A DNA stretch of 13,870 nucleotides from UBA5941 sp021824385 (GTDB taxonomy: Bacteria > Patescibacteriota > Microgenomatia > UBA8517), in NCBI GenBank assembly GCA_027347685.1, contig DAIEQM010000002.1, positions 1-13,870 of the forward strand. Direction: 5' to 3'. A model generated the notes under the pieces. That model did no database searches and was not told the origin of the DNA. It saw only the letters and a program-made list of their open reading frames with translations. Below, piece after piece: positions 1 through 7,599 of this stretch. The translations under genes were made by a program, and so were the position numbers. Positions within the stretch are counted from its first letter, which is position 1, and each line of letters begins with the position of its first letter.

Positions 1-15
1 CTTCACAAAAAATAA

Positions 16-24
16 TGGTATACT
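16..24 (+). promoter_or_regulatory. Extended -10 promoter of aspS, leaderless arrangement
   Basis: The hexamer TATACT at 19-24 is preceded by TGG, giving an extended -10 element. It ends 6 bases before the ATG at 31, so the expected transcription start is the A of the start codon. No Shine-Dalgarno sequence lies in the gap. The -35 region would fall at the very edge of the window and cannot be judged. The motif is seen; transcription start is inferred. Confidence 0.6.
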
Positions 25-30
25 AGCCCC

Positions 31-1353
31 ATGAAACGTACGCTCGTCGCAGACACACCACAAGAAGTTGATAAGCAGGTTTTACTCAAAGGTTGGGCTC
101 AGACTATCCGAGATCACGGAAAGATTACGTTCGTTGATTTGCGTGATAGGTCGGGAACGATCCAGTGTGTGGGACAAAATCTTCCTAAAATCACTCCTGA
201 AAGTGTAATTTATTTGCATGGAAAGGTAGTAAAAAGACCTGAAAAATTAATTAACCACGATATCCCAACTGGTACCGTTGAGCTTCAAATTGAAAAAGTT
301 GAAATTGTAAATGCAGCCGCAGAACTTCCGTTTGATATGGGGAAAGCTGATTTAGATTTGGAGCTGCCAACGCTTCTTGACTATCGCTCGCTCACGTTGC
401 GAAACAAAAAACAACAATCAATATTTAAGGTTCAAACAACCGTAATTGACGCATTCCGAAGAGCACTTCAATCGAAAGACTTTATGGAATTTCAGGCACC
501 GTCAATTATTTCTGCAATTCCTGAAGGAGGATCAGAAGTTTTCAAAGTGAAATATTTTGAACACCAAGCATTTCTTTCTCAAAGTCCACAGCTCTATAAA
601 TCGCTGTTGGTTAGTGTTTTCGAACGGGTTTTTAGTGTGAATAAAGTTTTTCGGGCAGAACCTTCAGTAACAACGAGACATCTCACTGAAGTTGTAAGTC
701 TTGACGCTGAAATGGGCTTTATAGAAAGCTATTTGGAAGTCAGAGATATGGCTGAATATGTTATTAAATTTATTTTGAAAGAAGTAGCTGAGAAATGCAG
801 CGAAGAGCTCGCCCTTTTTGGAACAACAGTTCCACAAGTATCTGATAAAATACCAACCTTAAAGTTAAGAGAAGCTCAGCAAATTATATTTGAGCGCACA
901 GGAAGAGATGTACGGAAGGAAAAAGATCCGTCTCCAGAGGACGAGAGAGAAATTACAAAGTGGGCCATGGAAACTCACAATTCCGAACTTGTTTTTATCA
1001 GTCATTACCCAACGCAATATCGACCATTTTATACATATCCAGATGATGATGATCCTGAATACAACCAAGGATTTGACCTTATTGGAAGAGGTACCGAATG
1101 GATGACGGGCGGAAGAAGGCTGGATAATTATCAAACGTTGCTTGAACATGCAGAGAAATGGAATATTAATCCAGAACACATTGAACTTTACCTTCAAGCA
1201 TTTCGATACGGAATGCCTCCCCTCGGGGGCTTTGCTTTTGGCGCTGAAAGAATTACGATGCATATCTTAGGTTTAAAGAACGTAAGAGAGGCCTCTTTGT
1301 TCCCTCGAGATATGGAACGAGTTGACGTTCGCCTCTCAGCTAAGTCGAAATAG
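31..1353 (+). CDS. aspS: Aspartyl-tRNA synthetase, archaeal type (possibly non-discriminating)
   Basis: This class II synthetase charges tRNA(Asp) with aspartate in the cytosol. At 440 residues it has the short archaeal/eukaryotic layout and lacks the large GAD insertion of the usual ~590-residue bacterial AspRS. An N-terminal OB-fold anticodon-binding domain covers about residues 15-100 (GW at the strand start, then VDLRDRSG). The catalytic domain shows the flipping-loop EGGSEVF, the substrate motif QSPQLYK, motif 2 (VFRAEPS, then RHLTE) and motif 3 (GFAFGAERI) near the C-terminus, ending in LFPRD. The QSPQ motif favours AspRS over AsnRS. Many archaeal-type bacterial AspRSs also charge tRNA(Asn), which is then fixed by GatCAB; whether this one does cannot be told from the window. 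The start follows a -10 box by 6 bases. The gene ends with TAG, 6 bases before the carboxypeptidase gene, so the two are probably co-transcribed. Confidence 0.93.
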   Translation: MKRTLVADTPQEVDKQVLLKGWAQTIRDHGKITFVDLRDRSGTIQCVGQNLPKITPESVIYLHGKVVKRPEKLINHDIPTGTVELQIEKVEIVNAAAELPFDMGKADLDLELPTLLDYRSLTLRNKKQQSIFKVQTTVIDAFRRALQSKDFMEFQAPSIISAIPEGGSEVFKVKYFEHQAFLSQSPQLYKSLLVSVFERVFSVNKVFRAEPSVTTRHLTEVVSLDAEMGFIESYLEVRDMAEYVIKFILKEVAEKCSEELALFGTTVPQVSDKIPTLKLREAQQIIFERTGRDVRKEKDPSPEDEREITKWAMETHNSELVFISHYPTQYRPFYTYPDDDDPEYNQGFDLIGRGTEWMTGGRRLDNYQTLLEHAEKWNINPEHIELYLQAFRYGMPPLGGFAFGAERITMHILGLKNVREASLFPRDMERVDVRLSAKSK

Positions 1354-1359
1354 TGCTCT

Positions 1360-2241
1360 ATGAAACTTCTCCATCTGTCCATAGCACTCTTCTCACTGAG
1401 TGTTGTGCTTTTGTATGCAACTGAGAGAAATCAGTCTGTTTCAACCATCCCTAACACCTCTAACGCACAGGATTTTGTACAGCCTACCATTCCGTCGCAC
1501 ACAACAACACAACCACCTCTGGTTACTGCACAAGGAGTGTATATTGTGGATACAGCGACTCAAACTGTTCTATATCAAAAAGACGCTGAAAAACGACTCG
1601 CGCCTGCTTCTACTACAAAAATGATGACGGCTCTTATTGCATCAGAAGTATATGATCCAAATATGATTGTGACAGTACCCTTTTTTACGGTGGATGGGCA
1701 GAAAATGAAAGTATTTGCGGGAGAGCGCATCAGTGTTGAAAGTCTTCTGTATGGAACACTTGTTGATTCAGCCAACGACGCAGCTGAAGTGTTTTCTCGA
1801 ATATATCCAGGAGGAAGAGAAGCGTTTATTTCATATATGAATACCAAAGCGAAGGCACTCGGCATGATGAACACTACGTTTCAAAATCCAACCGGCCTTG
1901 ATGACCCGTTGCATGAAAGTACCGCACATGACATGGCTATTTTAGGAGGGGAAATCATGAGACAACCTGCACTCCGTCAGATTGTTGGCACAACGAGTGC
2001 GTCAGTAACAAGCGCTAATGGAAAATTCACCCATTATTTTAAGGCAACCAATATGCTTCTTACGACTGTCCCTGGCGTTGAAGGAATAAAGACCGGCTGG
2101 ACAGAAGCGGCACATGAGAATTTGGTGACATACGTGAACCGAGATCATCACCCGATTATTATTGCGCTCCTGGGGAGTGACGATCGGTTTGGAGAAACAA
2201 AAAGCCTCATCGAGTGGATATACGGTAGCACTGCTTGGTAA
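1360..2241 (+). CDS. D-alanyl-D-alanine carboxypeptidase (PBP5/S11 family)
   Basis: A serine D,D-carboxypeptidase of 293 residues that trims the terminal D-alanine from peptidoglycan stem peptides outside the membrane. Residues 1-20 form a hydrophobic signal or anchor, followed by a Ser/Thr/Pro-rich linker to about residue 52. All three penicillin-binding motifs are present: SxxK as STTK at 84-87 (nucleophile Ser84), SxN as SAN at 137-139, and KTG at 244-246. The protein stops about 47 residues after KTG, so it lacks the C-terminal beta domain and amphipathic helix of E. coli PBP5; membrane attachment would have to be N-terminal. It starts 6 bases after the aspS stop without a visible Shine-Dalgarno site, so it probably depends on the aspS transcript. 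Its stop lies one base from the stop of the opposing gene, with no terminator hairpin between them. Confidence 0.92.
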   Translation: MKLLHLSIALFSLSVVLLYATERNQSVSTIPNTSNAQDFVQPTIPSHTTTQPPLVTAQGVYIVDTATQTVLYQKDAEKRLAPASTTKMMTALIASEVYDPNMIVTVPFFTVDGQKMKVFAGERISVESLLYGTLVDSANDAAEVFSRIYPGGREAFISYMNTKAKALGMMNTTFQNPTGLDDPLHESTAHDMAILGGEIMRQPALRQIVGTTSASVTSANGKFTHYFKATNMLLTTVPGVEGIKTGWTEAAHENLVTYVNRDHHPIIIALLGSDDRFGETKSLIEWIYGSTAW

Positions 2242-2242
2242 T

Positions 2243-3298
2243 TTACTTCCCGTAATACTGAGCAGTTACTGCTGGTACGTAGGCGACAAAATCCCTATCT
2301 CCTTTAAATACGAATACTGGTTCATAAAACTGCATCGATTCTTCTGAATCGTAGTATGCAAGACTAATATCTCGGATTGTTACATTGCCATCTTGATTGA
2401 CGCCGAGATTTGCAATGTACCCTTTCCCAGCTTTCAATTCTTCGAGGGCTTGTGCTGTAGTTTTAATTGGATATGTTTCAAATCGTTTCTCATCGATTGG
2501 GTAATATCGATATTGTGCAGCAATAATACTTTTACTTTTTTCTCCTCCACCTGCAACAATAAACCAAATTGTTCCTCGGTTGGGGTCAGCTGTTACCGGA
2601 GGCAATTCATTGTATTTCTTCCTAAATAAATTAATTCTGACAAAGTTTGCTTCAGATAGTGAAATGGCATGCACAAGATTTTGCCCTTCGACTTTTAAGT
2701 ACTCACTCGTATCACCCCCCGTGCTAATGTCAACGGGAAGCAAGTCTGCACTGGTGAGTCTCTGCTTTACCTGCTGTGTTGCCGCATCTGCTGTGAGCGG
2801 GAGTTGAGAAAGGGGAGTCGGATCGGCATCCAGATTGTAACTAATTGAAAAAGCATTGGTGACAATGTTCATCTCAAGTGTTGCGGGTGCTGAACTACTT
2901 GTATATCGGTAGAGCGTTTCAGAAAGTTGCAGAGGTTGCCCATCAAATCCCAATATTTTAGCTTTGGAACGGGCATTATCAAACGAGAACAAGTTAGTCG
3001 CGTACGGTGGCATGTAATAGACATTCGCCTGAGTTGCGAATACCGGCAGCTTTCCCGTTGCTGTTTCTATCGTTATGTTAAGAGTAGGCAGTTCTCGATT
3101 TGGTTTAGGAAAAGGAAGTGCCGGTAGTGGTCCAAATTGTGCTGTTGGGGGAAGCGTTGGTTTAGGAACAACAGCTTTGTACACACTCACTCCGATACTT
3201 AATATGATACGGGCAACAATCATCAGAATAACAAAGAGCACTCCATAGCGAATAACTTTTCGTGTTTGTATCGCGACGGTTGTCAAAGTTGCAGCCAT
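2243..3298 (-). CDS. Single-helix membrane-anchored protein of unknown function
   Basis: A 351-residue protein I do not recognise by function. The N-terminus (1-15) is polar and basic, followed by one strong membrane helix at about 17-40. A proline-rich stretch at 44-71 then leads to a long, probably extracytoplasmic region without cysteine clusters or an enzymatic motif I can name; short aromatic and Gly-rich segments such as YYMPPY and VAGGGEK occur. Proteins of this layout are familiar from Patescibacteria (from memory, not checked). The reading frame is open upstream to 3823, but that part overlaps gltX antisense and is not coding. I chose the ATG at 3298 because a TATACT -10 box ends 6 bases before it, the same arrangement as aspS; the in-frame ATG at 3313 lies upstream of the predicted transcription start. 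The gene is divergent from gltX and convergent with the carboxypeptidase gene. Confidence 0.8.
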   Translation of the reverse strand: MAATLTTVAIQTRKVIRYGVLFVILMIVARIILSIGVSVYKAVVPKPTLPPTAQFGPLPALPFPKPNRELPTLNITIETATGKLPVFATQANVYYMPPYATNLFSFDNARSKAKILGFDGQPLQLSETLYRYTSSSAPATLEMNIVTNAFSISYNLDADPTPLSQLPLTADAATQQVKQRLTSADLLPVDISTGGDTSEYLKVEGQNLVHAISLSEANFVRINLFRKKYNELPPVTADPNRGTIWFIVAGGGEKSKSIIAAQYRYYPIDEKRFETYPIKTTAQALEELKAGKGYIANLGVNQDGNVTIRDISLAYYDSEESMQFYEPVFVFKGDRDFVAYVPAVTAQYYGK

Positions 3299-3301
3299 AC
3301 T

Positions 3302-3330
3302 TTGAGTATACATGGGGTCAATGGTACAAT
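3302..3330 (+). promoter_or_regulatory. gltX promoter, leaderless arrangement
   Basis: The -35 element TTGAGT is at 3302-3307 and the -10 element TACAAT at 3325-3330, with a 17-base spacer. TGG directly precedes the -10, making it an extended -10. The hexamer ends 6 bases before the gltX ATG at 3337. There is no convincing Shine-Dalgarno site in the gap (only CCAGG). Confidence 0.62.
3305..3310 (-). promoter_or_regulatory. -10 box of the minus-strand membrane protein gene
   Basis: Read on the minus strand, TATACT ends 6 bases before the ATG at 3298, predicting a leaderless mRNA. It is the same hexamer and distance as at aspS. The -35 region is weak (TGGATT-like at a 17-base spacer). It overlaps the divergent gltX promoter, so the two polymerases would compete for this 40-base intergenic space. 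Confidence 0.55.
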
Positions 3331-3336
3331 CCAGGC

Positions 3337-4758
3337 ATGTATAACAAAAAAGTAGTGACGAGAATGGCGCCGAGTCCGACAGGAGAATTCCATATCGGAG
3401 GAATGCGTACCCTTTTGTACAATTGGGCGCTTGCCCGCCATTTCGGGGGTAAATTTCTGTTGCGAATTGAAGATACCGACAGAACTCGTTTTGTGGAAGG
3501 CGCGACAGAACGTATTTTATCAGTCGTTCGCGACTACGGTTTTGACTGGGATGAAGGGCCGGAAGTTGGAGGTCCTCATGCACCCTATGTACAGTCAGAA
3601 CGATTGCCCTTATACAAAAAATATGCAGAGGAATTGATTGCGGCTGACAAAGCATATTATTGTTTTTGTACAGCAGAGCGATTAGAGGAAATGCGCGAGG
3701 CTCAGAAGAAACAAGGAATTGCGCAAACAAAATATGATGGACATTGTGCTCACTTGCCTGAAACTGAAGTACAAACGCTCCTTTCAAATAACACTCCTCA
3801 CGTTGTTCGTTTACGAGTCGCAAAAGGAAAAGAAATTACGTGGGAGGATGGGGTACTCGGTAAGGTAAGTTTTGTTTCAGACGAAATAGATGATCAGATT
3901 CTGTTAAAGTCCGATGGATACCCCACTTATCACTTAGGAGTTGTTGTGGATGATCACGAAATGGAAGTGACTACGGTTATGCGGGGAAATGAATGGCTTC
4001 CTTCTACACCCAAACACATCCTGTTATATGAAGCATTTGGTTGGGAAATGCCCCTCTTTGCACATTTACCAAACTTGAAAGAAATTGGAGGGACAAAGAA
4101 ACTTTCAAAACGGCACGGTCCTGTAGCTGCTGTTGGGTTTTTGGAAGATGGATATTTGCCAGAGGCACTCGTTAATTACCTTATGTTTCTCGGGTGGAAT
4201 CCTGGGACCGAGAAAGAAATATTCTCTCTCGACGAATTTGTGAAAGACTTTACACTTGAGAAAGTACACAAAGCAGATTTGGTAGCATTTGACAGGCAAA
4301 AACTTGATTGGTTCAATGCTCAATATATTAAAGCAAAAACAGACACAGAACTTACCCAATTATTATTTAAATATGCGCCAAAAGGTGCCGACATTGCGCT
4401 TTTGAGTAAAATAACACCACTCGTGAAAGAGCGTATGAAAAAACTTTCTGAGTTCACTGACATTGCCTCATTCTTTTTTAGCGAGCCATCGGCTGATAAG
4501 ACACTTTTTTCTGAAAATGCTCATGAACATTTGGTGGAGGCGAAGTCGGTCATTCAAGAAATGAAATTATTTTCTACGACATCTATAGGCGAAGTACTTC
4601 AGAAACTGGTAGGTGACAAAAAGTTCCAGGCCCGTGACTTTTTTATGGACATGAGGATTGCTGTTACTGGAAAAAAGATTTCGCCTCCATTAAATGAAAG
4701 TATGGAAATTCTCGGTAAGGACGTAGTCCTCGCCCGTTTAGCTCATGCACAGAAATAA
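3337..4758 (+). CDS. gltX: Glutamyl-tRNA synthetase
   Basis: A cytosolic class I synthetase of 473 residues, the usual bacterial length, that attaches glutamate to tRNA(Glu). The Rossmann fold carries the HIGH-type signature HIGG at 19-22, after the MAPSPTGEF lead-in, and the KMSKS-type loop KLSKR at 255-259. A zinc-binding cluster typical of many bacterial GluRSs is intact: CFC, then YDGHC about 25 residues later. The alpha-helical anticodon-binding domain fills the C-terminal third. An upstream extension of the frame to 3262 is rejected because the ATG at 3337 lies 6 bases after an extended -10 box and gives the family N-terminus. GluRSs in organisms with GatCAB can also charge tRNA(Gln); the window does not show whether that applies. 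The next gene starts 20 bases after the stop with its own -10 box. Confidence 0.96.
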   Translation: MYNKKVVTRMAPSPTGEFHIGGMRTLLYNWALARHFGGKFLLRIEDTDRTRFVEGATERILSVVRDYGFDWDEGPEVGGPHAPYVQSERLPLYKKYAEELIAADKAYYCFCTAERLEEMREAQKKQGIAQTKYDGHCAHLPETEVQTLLSNNTPHVVRLRVAKGKEITWEDGVLGKVSFVSDEIDDQILLKSDGYPTYHLGVVVDDHEMEVTTVMRGNEWLPSTPKHILLYEAFGWEMPLFAHLPNLKEIGGTKKLSKRHGPVAAVGFLEDGYLPEALVNYLMFLGWNPGTEKEIFSLDEFVKDFTLEKVHKADLVAFDRQKLDWFNAQYIKAKTDTELTQLLFKYAPKGADIALLSKITPLVKERMKKLSEFTDIASFFFSEPSADKTLFSENAHEHLVEAKSVIQEMKLFSTTSIGEVLQKLVGDKKFQARDFFMDMRIAVTGKKISPPLNESMEILGKDVVLARLAHAQK

Positions 4759-4767
4759 ACTTACAGT

Positions 4768-4773
4768 TACAAT
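4768..4773 (+). promoter_or_regulatory. -10 box of the RlpA-like protein gene
   Basis: TACAAT ends 5 bases before the ATG at 4779, again a near-leaderless layout with no Shine-Dalgarno site. No good -35 element is visible at a 16-18-base spacer, so activity is less certain than for gltX. Read-through from gltX is an alternative. Confidence 0.4.
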
Positions 4774-4778
4774 GAAGT

Positions 4779-5693
4779 ATGAAAACTGCCCAGTCCTCTG
4801 AAACTATTCGAACTAAATTAAAGTTAAAAAATATTGAGACACGGAATAATTTCTCACATAAACACCGTGAGGCTGCCACTTTTTTGCAAGCAAAAGGCCT
4901 TTCCCTCGGTGGGTTACGCGCACATTCAGCAAAACTGTTGAGTGCCGGAATGATGAGCGGCGCATTGCTCCTGTCTCAGCCTTCAATGCTCTCCTTAAGC
5001 TATTTACCTCGTACAGAGTTAGAAATGAAAAATCTCCCTCCTGAGCGAACACCGATACCTGCGCTTTCCTCATACGGAAAGCTTATGGATGCGCTTCATA
5101 CCATACTTCCTGACAAACCAAGACCACTCGAGCGAAGTGAGGAAAAGTCCCTGGAAAAAGTTTTACAGGAAACTTTGAATGTACCGGCCAAAGCTACCCT
5201 TGAAGGGGAGCATTTGAACACAACATACGGTTATATCGGAGCTGAGCAACACTTGCGTCGCTATCCTGGTGATACTATGGCCGAGCATGAGGGTGATGAA
5301 GGAATAAAAAAAGAAGGAATGGCTCCCGGGCTTGGAGCCTGGGGTTATTTTGCCAAATCGAAAGAAGCGCTTACCCCTGACCTCATTGAGGATGAAAAGT
5401 GGTATGCCGTCGCACAAACACTGTATTTACCAGATTGGGGAACACGCACTCGATATTTACGAGATTGGTACAAATATCGGAAGGTACTGATTGTAAACAC
5501 CGATAATGGCAAAGCTGTTGTGGCTGACATTGCAGACTCTGGCCCAGCTGCATTTACTGGAAAACAGTTTGGGGGAAGTCCTGAGGTAATGAATTACTTA
5601 GGAGGTGCGCGCTATAAAAAAGGAGCAGTATTGTTCTTTTTTGTTGACGACCCGAACAACACCATTCCCTTAGGACCCGTGGGGTATAATTAA
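4779..5693 (+). CDS. Membrane-anchored double-psi beta-barrel (RlpA/expansin-like) cell-wall protein
   Basis: A 304-residue protein. A long basic N-terminus (1-50) precedes one hydrophobic segment at about 51-75 that could be a signal or anchor. A low-complexity, Pro- and Glu-rich linker follows to about 145. The C-terminal part (about 205-290) resembles a double-psi beta-barrel of the RlpA/3D/expansin kind. It has an AVVADIADSGP strand with Asp250 and Asp253 as candidate functional acids, then a TGKQFGGSPEVM stretch that recurs in similar proteins. In such families the barrel binds or cleaves peptidoglycan glycan strands, so a role at the cell wall is likely but the activity is inferred. Translation starts 5 bases after a TACAAT box. 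The last codons contain a perfect TATAAT (5685-5690) that may serve the next operon. The fold assignment is moderate; the specific reaction is unknown. Confidence 0.72.
   Translation: MKTAQSSETIRTKLKLKNIETRNNFSHKHREAATFLQAKGLSLGGLRAHSAKLLSAGMMSGALLLSQPSMLSLSYLPRTELEMKNLPPERTPIPALSSYGKLMDALHTILPDKPRPLERSEEKSLEKVLQETLNVPAKATLEGEHLNTTYGYIGAEQHLRRYPGDTMAEHEGDEGIKKEGMAPGLGAWGYFAKSKEALTPDLIEDEKWYAVAQTLYLPDWGTRTRYLRDWYKYRKVLIVNTDNGKAVVADIADSGPAAFTGKQFGGSPEVMNYLGGARYKKGAVLFFFVDDPNNTIPLGPVGYN
5685..5690 (+). promoter_or_regulatory. Possible -10 box for the downstream operon
   Basis: A perfect TATAAT sits in the last two sense codons of the preceding gene. It is followed by TAAAT and an ATG at 5696, the same 5-base distance seen at other starts in this window. 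No -35 match is seen at 17 bases (CCATTC). Because TAT-AAT also encodes the protein's final Tyr-Asn, chance is possible. Confidence 0.3.
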
Positions 5694-5753
5694 ATATGAG
5701 TCGCATGTTTTTGTATCGAGCAACGCGAGATATACAAAATTTTATTTTATTTT

Positions 5754-6089
5754 ATGTCTAAAATTTTTTACGATCATCTTATCGACCTTTCAGCAGTCGA
5801 GAAAGAAATTAAAAAGAATGTTACCGACCCCGAAGAACGTGCTGAAATTTATAAATTAGTTGACGAAATTGTGCATCACCGAATCGTGGGATGCATACTC
5901 GATGAACTCCCAAAAGCACACCACAACGAATTCTTAACCAAACTCTCTAACCACCCTCATGATGAGAATTTATTTACATACCTTAAAGAAAAACTCTCAA
6001 TAGATATTGAACAGTTTATACGGCGTGAGATGTATGATGTTGGGTCGGAGCTACTTCAATTGATTAAACCTGTTGAGCAAACACACTAA
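5754..6089 (+). CDS. Small acidic helical protein of unknown function, first gene of a four-gene cluster
   Basis: A 111-residue soluble protein, rich in Glu, His and Leu and probably all helical, without signal peptide or membrane helix. The pattern DELPKAHHNEFL followed by a short acidic FTYLKEKL segment resembles small proteins of Patescibacteria (possibly DUF5663-like, from memory and uncertain). Function is unknown. Its stop codon shares one base with the start of the next gene (TAATG at 6087-6091), so the two are translationally coupled. As the small acidic partner before a RelE-fold-like DUF4258 gene, it might act as an antitoxin or inhibitor, but no DNA-binding motif supports this. No Shine-Dalgarno site precedes the ATG; the AT-rich stretch at 5731-5753 could hold the promoter. 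Confidence 0.75.
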   Translation: MSKIFYDHLIDLSAVEKEIKKNVTDPEERAEIYKLVDEIVHHRIVGCILDELPKAHHNEFLTKLSNHPHDENLFTYLKEKLSIDIEQFIRREMYDVGSELLQLIKPVEQTH

Positions 6090-6403
6090 TGGACCCAAAA
6101 TTTGGAGGAGTAATCTGGACAAAGCATGCTCTTTCGCGCTTGCAAGAGCGCGGAATTAAACAAGGAGATGCATGGGCTACTTTTCAACGTCCAGAACAGA
6201 GTCGATTCGCTAAAACGCAAGACGCTTGGATTTATTACAAAACTTACGGGAACGAAAAAATAGAAGTTGTTGCAAAACAAAACGAACGGAAGGAATGGAT
6301 TATTTTAACCGTTTGGTCACGACCGGTATATGTATCTCACACGCGCACACAAGCACGCCCTTCCGGAATTTGGGGGCTGATACGGAGACTTTTGAACATA
6401 TGA
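6089..6403 (+). CDS. DUF4258-like small protein (RelE/ParE-like fold suspected)
   Basis: A 104-residue basic protein. The opening pattern WTKHALSRLQERGI (10-23) and the later core VVAKQNERKEWIILTVW (60-76) match the DUF4258 pattern: a KHA..R..ERGI helix, then a strand ending in I-T-V. This family is thought to adopt a RelE/ParE-like fold and is often found as a stand-alone small gene or toxin-like partner. A catalytic activity cannot be shown from sequence. A basic C-terminal tail (84-104) with several arginines could contact nucleic acid. The gene overlaps its upstream neighbour by one base and the sugar dehydrogenase gene by four bases (ATGA at 6400-6403), so it lies inside a tightly coupled cluster. 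Family call moderate, function open. Confidence 0.72.
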   Translation: MDPKFGGVIWTKHALSRLQERGIKQGDAWATFQRPEQSRFAKTQDAWIYYKTYGNEKIEVVAKQNERKEWIILTVWSRPVYVSHTRTQARPSGIWGLIRRLLNI

Positions 6404-7599
6404 AAAAACTAATTATTGTAGCCCTTGTTCTCGGAGTTGGTGGGTATTTTTTGATAACCAACCTAAAAACCCGCGGATATTTTGAGGTTCCCATGAGTGT
6501 CCTTCCGACGGCAGGAGAGTCAATTGTGCTTGCCACTCCAAAGCCCTATATAGGCAAACCTCCCAGAGAAGTACCTTATAAAGTGGTGCCATTTGTATCA
6601 GGGCTCAAAATACCATGGGCAATGGTGTTTACTTCAAAAACGAGAATGCTCGTCACCGAGCGGGAAGGAAGTATTCGCTCAGTAGACAATGGTAAGTTGA
6701 ACCCGAAGCCCCTCATTATTTTCGGTGAAACTTCACATAGTGGAGAGGAAGGGCTTTTAGGAATGACTCTTGACCCTGATTACAATAATAATAAGCTGTT
6801 GTATGTTGTTGTGGCTTACGGAAAAGCTTCAAAAACTGTCGAAAAAGTAATTCGTTTACGAGATGTGGGTGACTCAATTATTGAAGATAAAAATATCATT
6901 GATGATATTCCAACTGCTCAATTTCATGATGGGGGAGCGCTTCGCTTTGGCCCCGACGGAAAGCTGTATATTTCAACTGGTGATGCATTAAGTAAAGGCA
7001 ATGCACAGAAGCTCGATTCTCTTTCAGGAAAAATTTTGCGCATTAATTCTGACGGTTCAATCCCCTCTGACAATCCATTTCCCAACTCTCCTGTTTTTTC
7101 ATATGGACATAGAAACCCCCAAGGATTTGACTGGTACCCACAAAGCCTCGTCATGTTTGAAACAGAACATGGACCTTCCACATATGATGGCCCACCTGGC
7201 GGCGATGAGGTGAACGTAATTGAAGCTGGCAATAATTATGGTTGGCCCGTTGTGGACCACGAACGTCATAAAGACGGTATGACAGATCCGAAGATTTTAT
7301 TCACTCCTGCTTTTGCACCGGCGTCGGGGGTGTTTTATAAAGGCAAAGTTTTTCCTCAGTTTTATGGTAATTTCTTTTTTGGTGGTCTCGTTGGACAGGG
7401 AATTATGCGCCTGACTGTTGACCAAAGCAATCCGAGTAAGGTGTTGTCTTATGGAAAACTTGCGGGCATAGATGTTGGTCGGGTGCGAAATGTAGAAGAA
7501 GGCCTGGATGGATATCTGTATTTTACAACCAGTAACCTTGATGGAAGGGGAACCCCACGCACGGGTGATGACCAAATTTATCGAATTGTACCTCAATAA
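6400..7599 (+). CDS. PQQ-dependent sugar dehydrogenase (YliI/soluble GDH family), membrane-anchored
   Basis: A 399-residue protein with an N-terminal membrane helix at about 3-21 and then a six-bladed beta-propeller of the soluble glucose/aldose dehydrogenase type. Family marks include GLKIPWAM (68-75), the catalytic-type His176 in QFHDGGALRFGPDGKLY, the GHRNPQG loop with Arg238, EHGPS, NNYGWP (278-283) and a closing GDDQIYR. Family members oxidise aldose sugars outside the membrane using pyrroloquinoline quinone (PQQ) and calcium. I see no PQQ synthesis genes here, so the cofactor would have to be scavenged, or the propeller may do something else. The start at 6400 overlaps the preceding stop (ATGA); the frame is open further upstream to 6226, but only over the coding region of the previous gene. 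The stop overlaps the next ATG (TAATG). Confidence 0.88.
   Translation: MKKLIIVALVLGVGGYFLITNLKTRGYFEVPMSVLPTAGESIVLATPKPYIGKPPREVPYKVVPFVSGLKIPWAMVFTSKTRMLVTEREGSIRSVDNGKLNPKPLIIFGETSHSGEEGLLGMTLDPDYNNNKLLYVVVAYGKASKTVEKVIRLRDVGDSIIEDKNIIDDIPTAQFHDGGALRFGPDGKLYISTGDALSKGNAQKLDSLSGKILRINSDGSIPSDNPFPNSPVFSYGHRNPQGFDWYPQSLVMFETEHGPSTYDGPPGGDEVNVIEAGNNYGWPVVDHERHKDGMTDPKILFTPAFAPASGVFYKGKVFPQFYGNFFFGGLVGQGIMRLTVDQSNPSKVLSYGKLAGIDVGRVRNVEEGLDGYLYFTTSNLDGRGTPRTGDDQIYRIVPQ

Noticed and set aside
3262..3336. Longer gltX start
   Set aside because: The extension would cross the promoter and the start of the divergent gene; the ATG at 3337 gives the normal GluRS N-terminus.
3299..3823. Upstream extension of the minus-strand membrane protein to a 526-residue frame
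   Set aside because: The added part is antisense to gltX, reads as low-quality protein, and lies upstream of the TATACT box that sits 6 bases before the ATG at 3298.
6226..6399. N-terminal extension of the sugar dehydrogenase
   Set aside because: It is an alternative frame of the DUF4258-like gene; the ATG at 6400 gives a clean membrane helix and the ATGA overlap.
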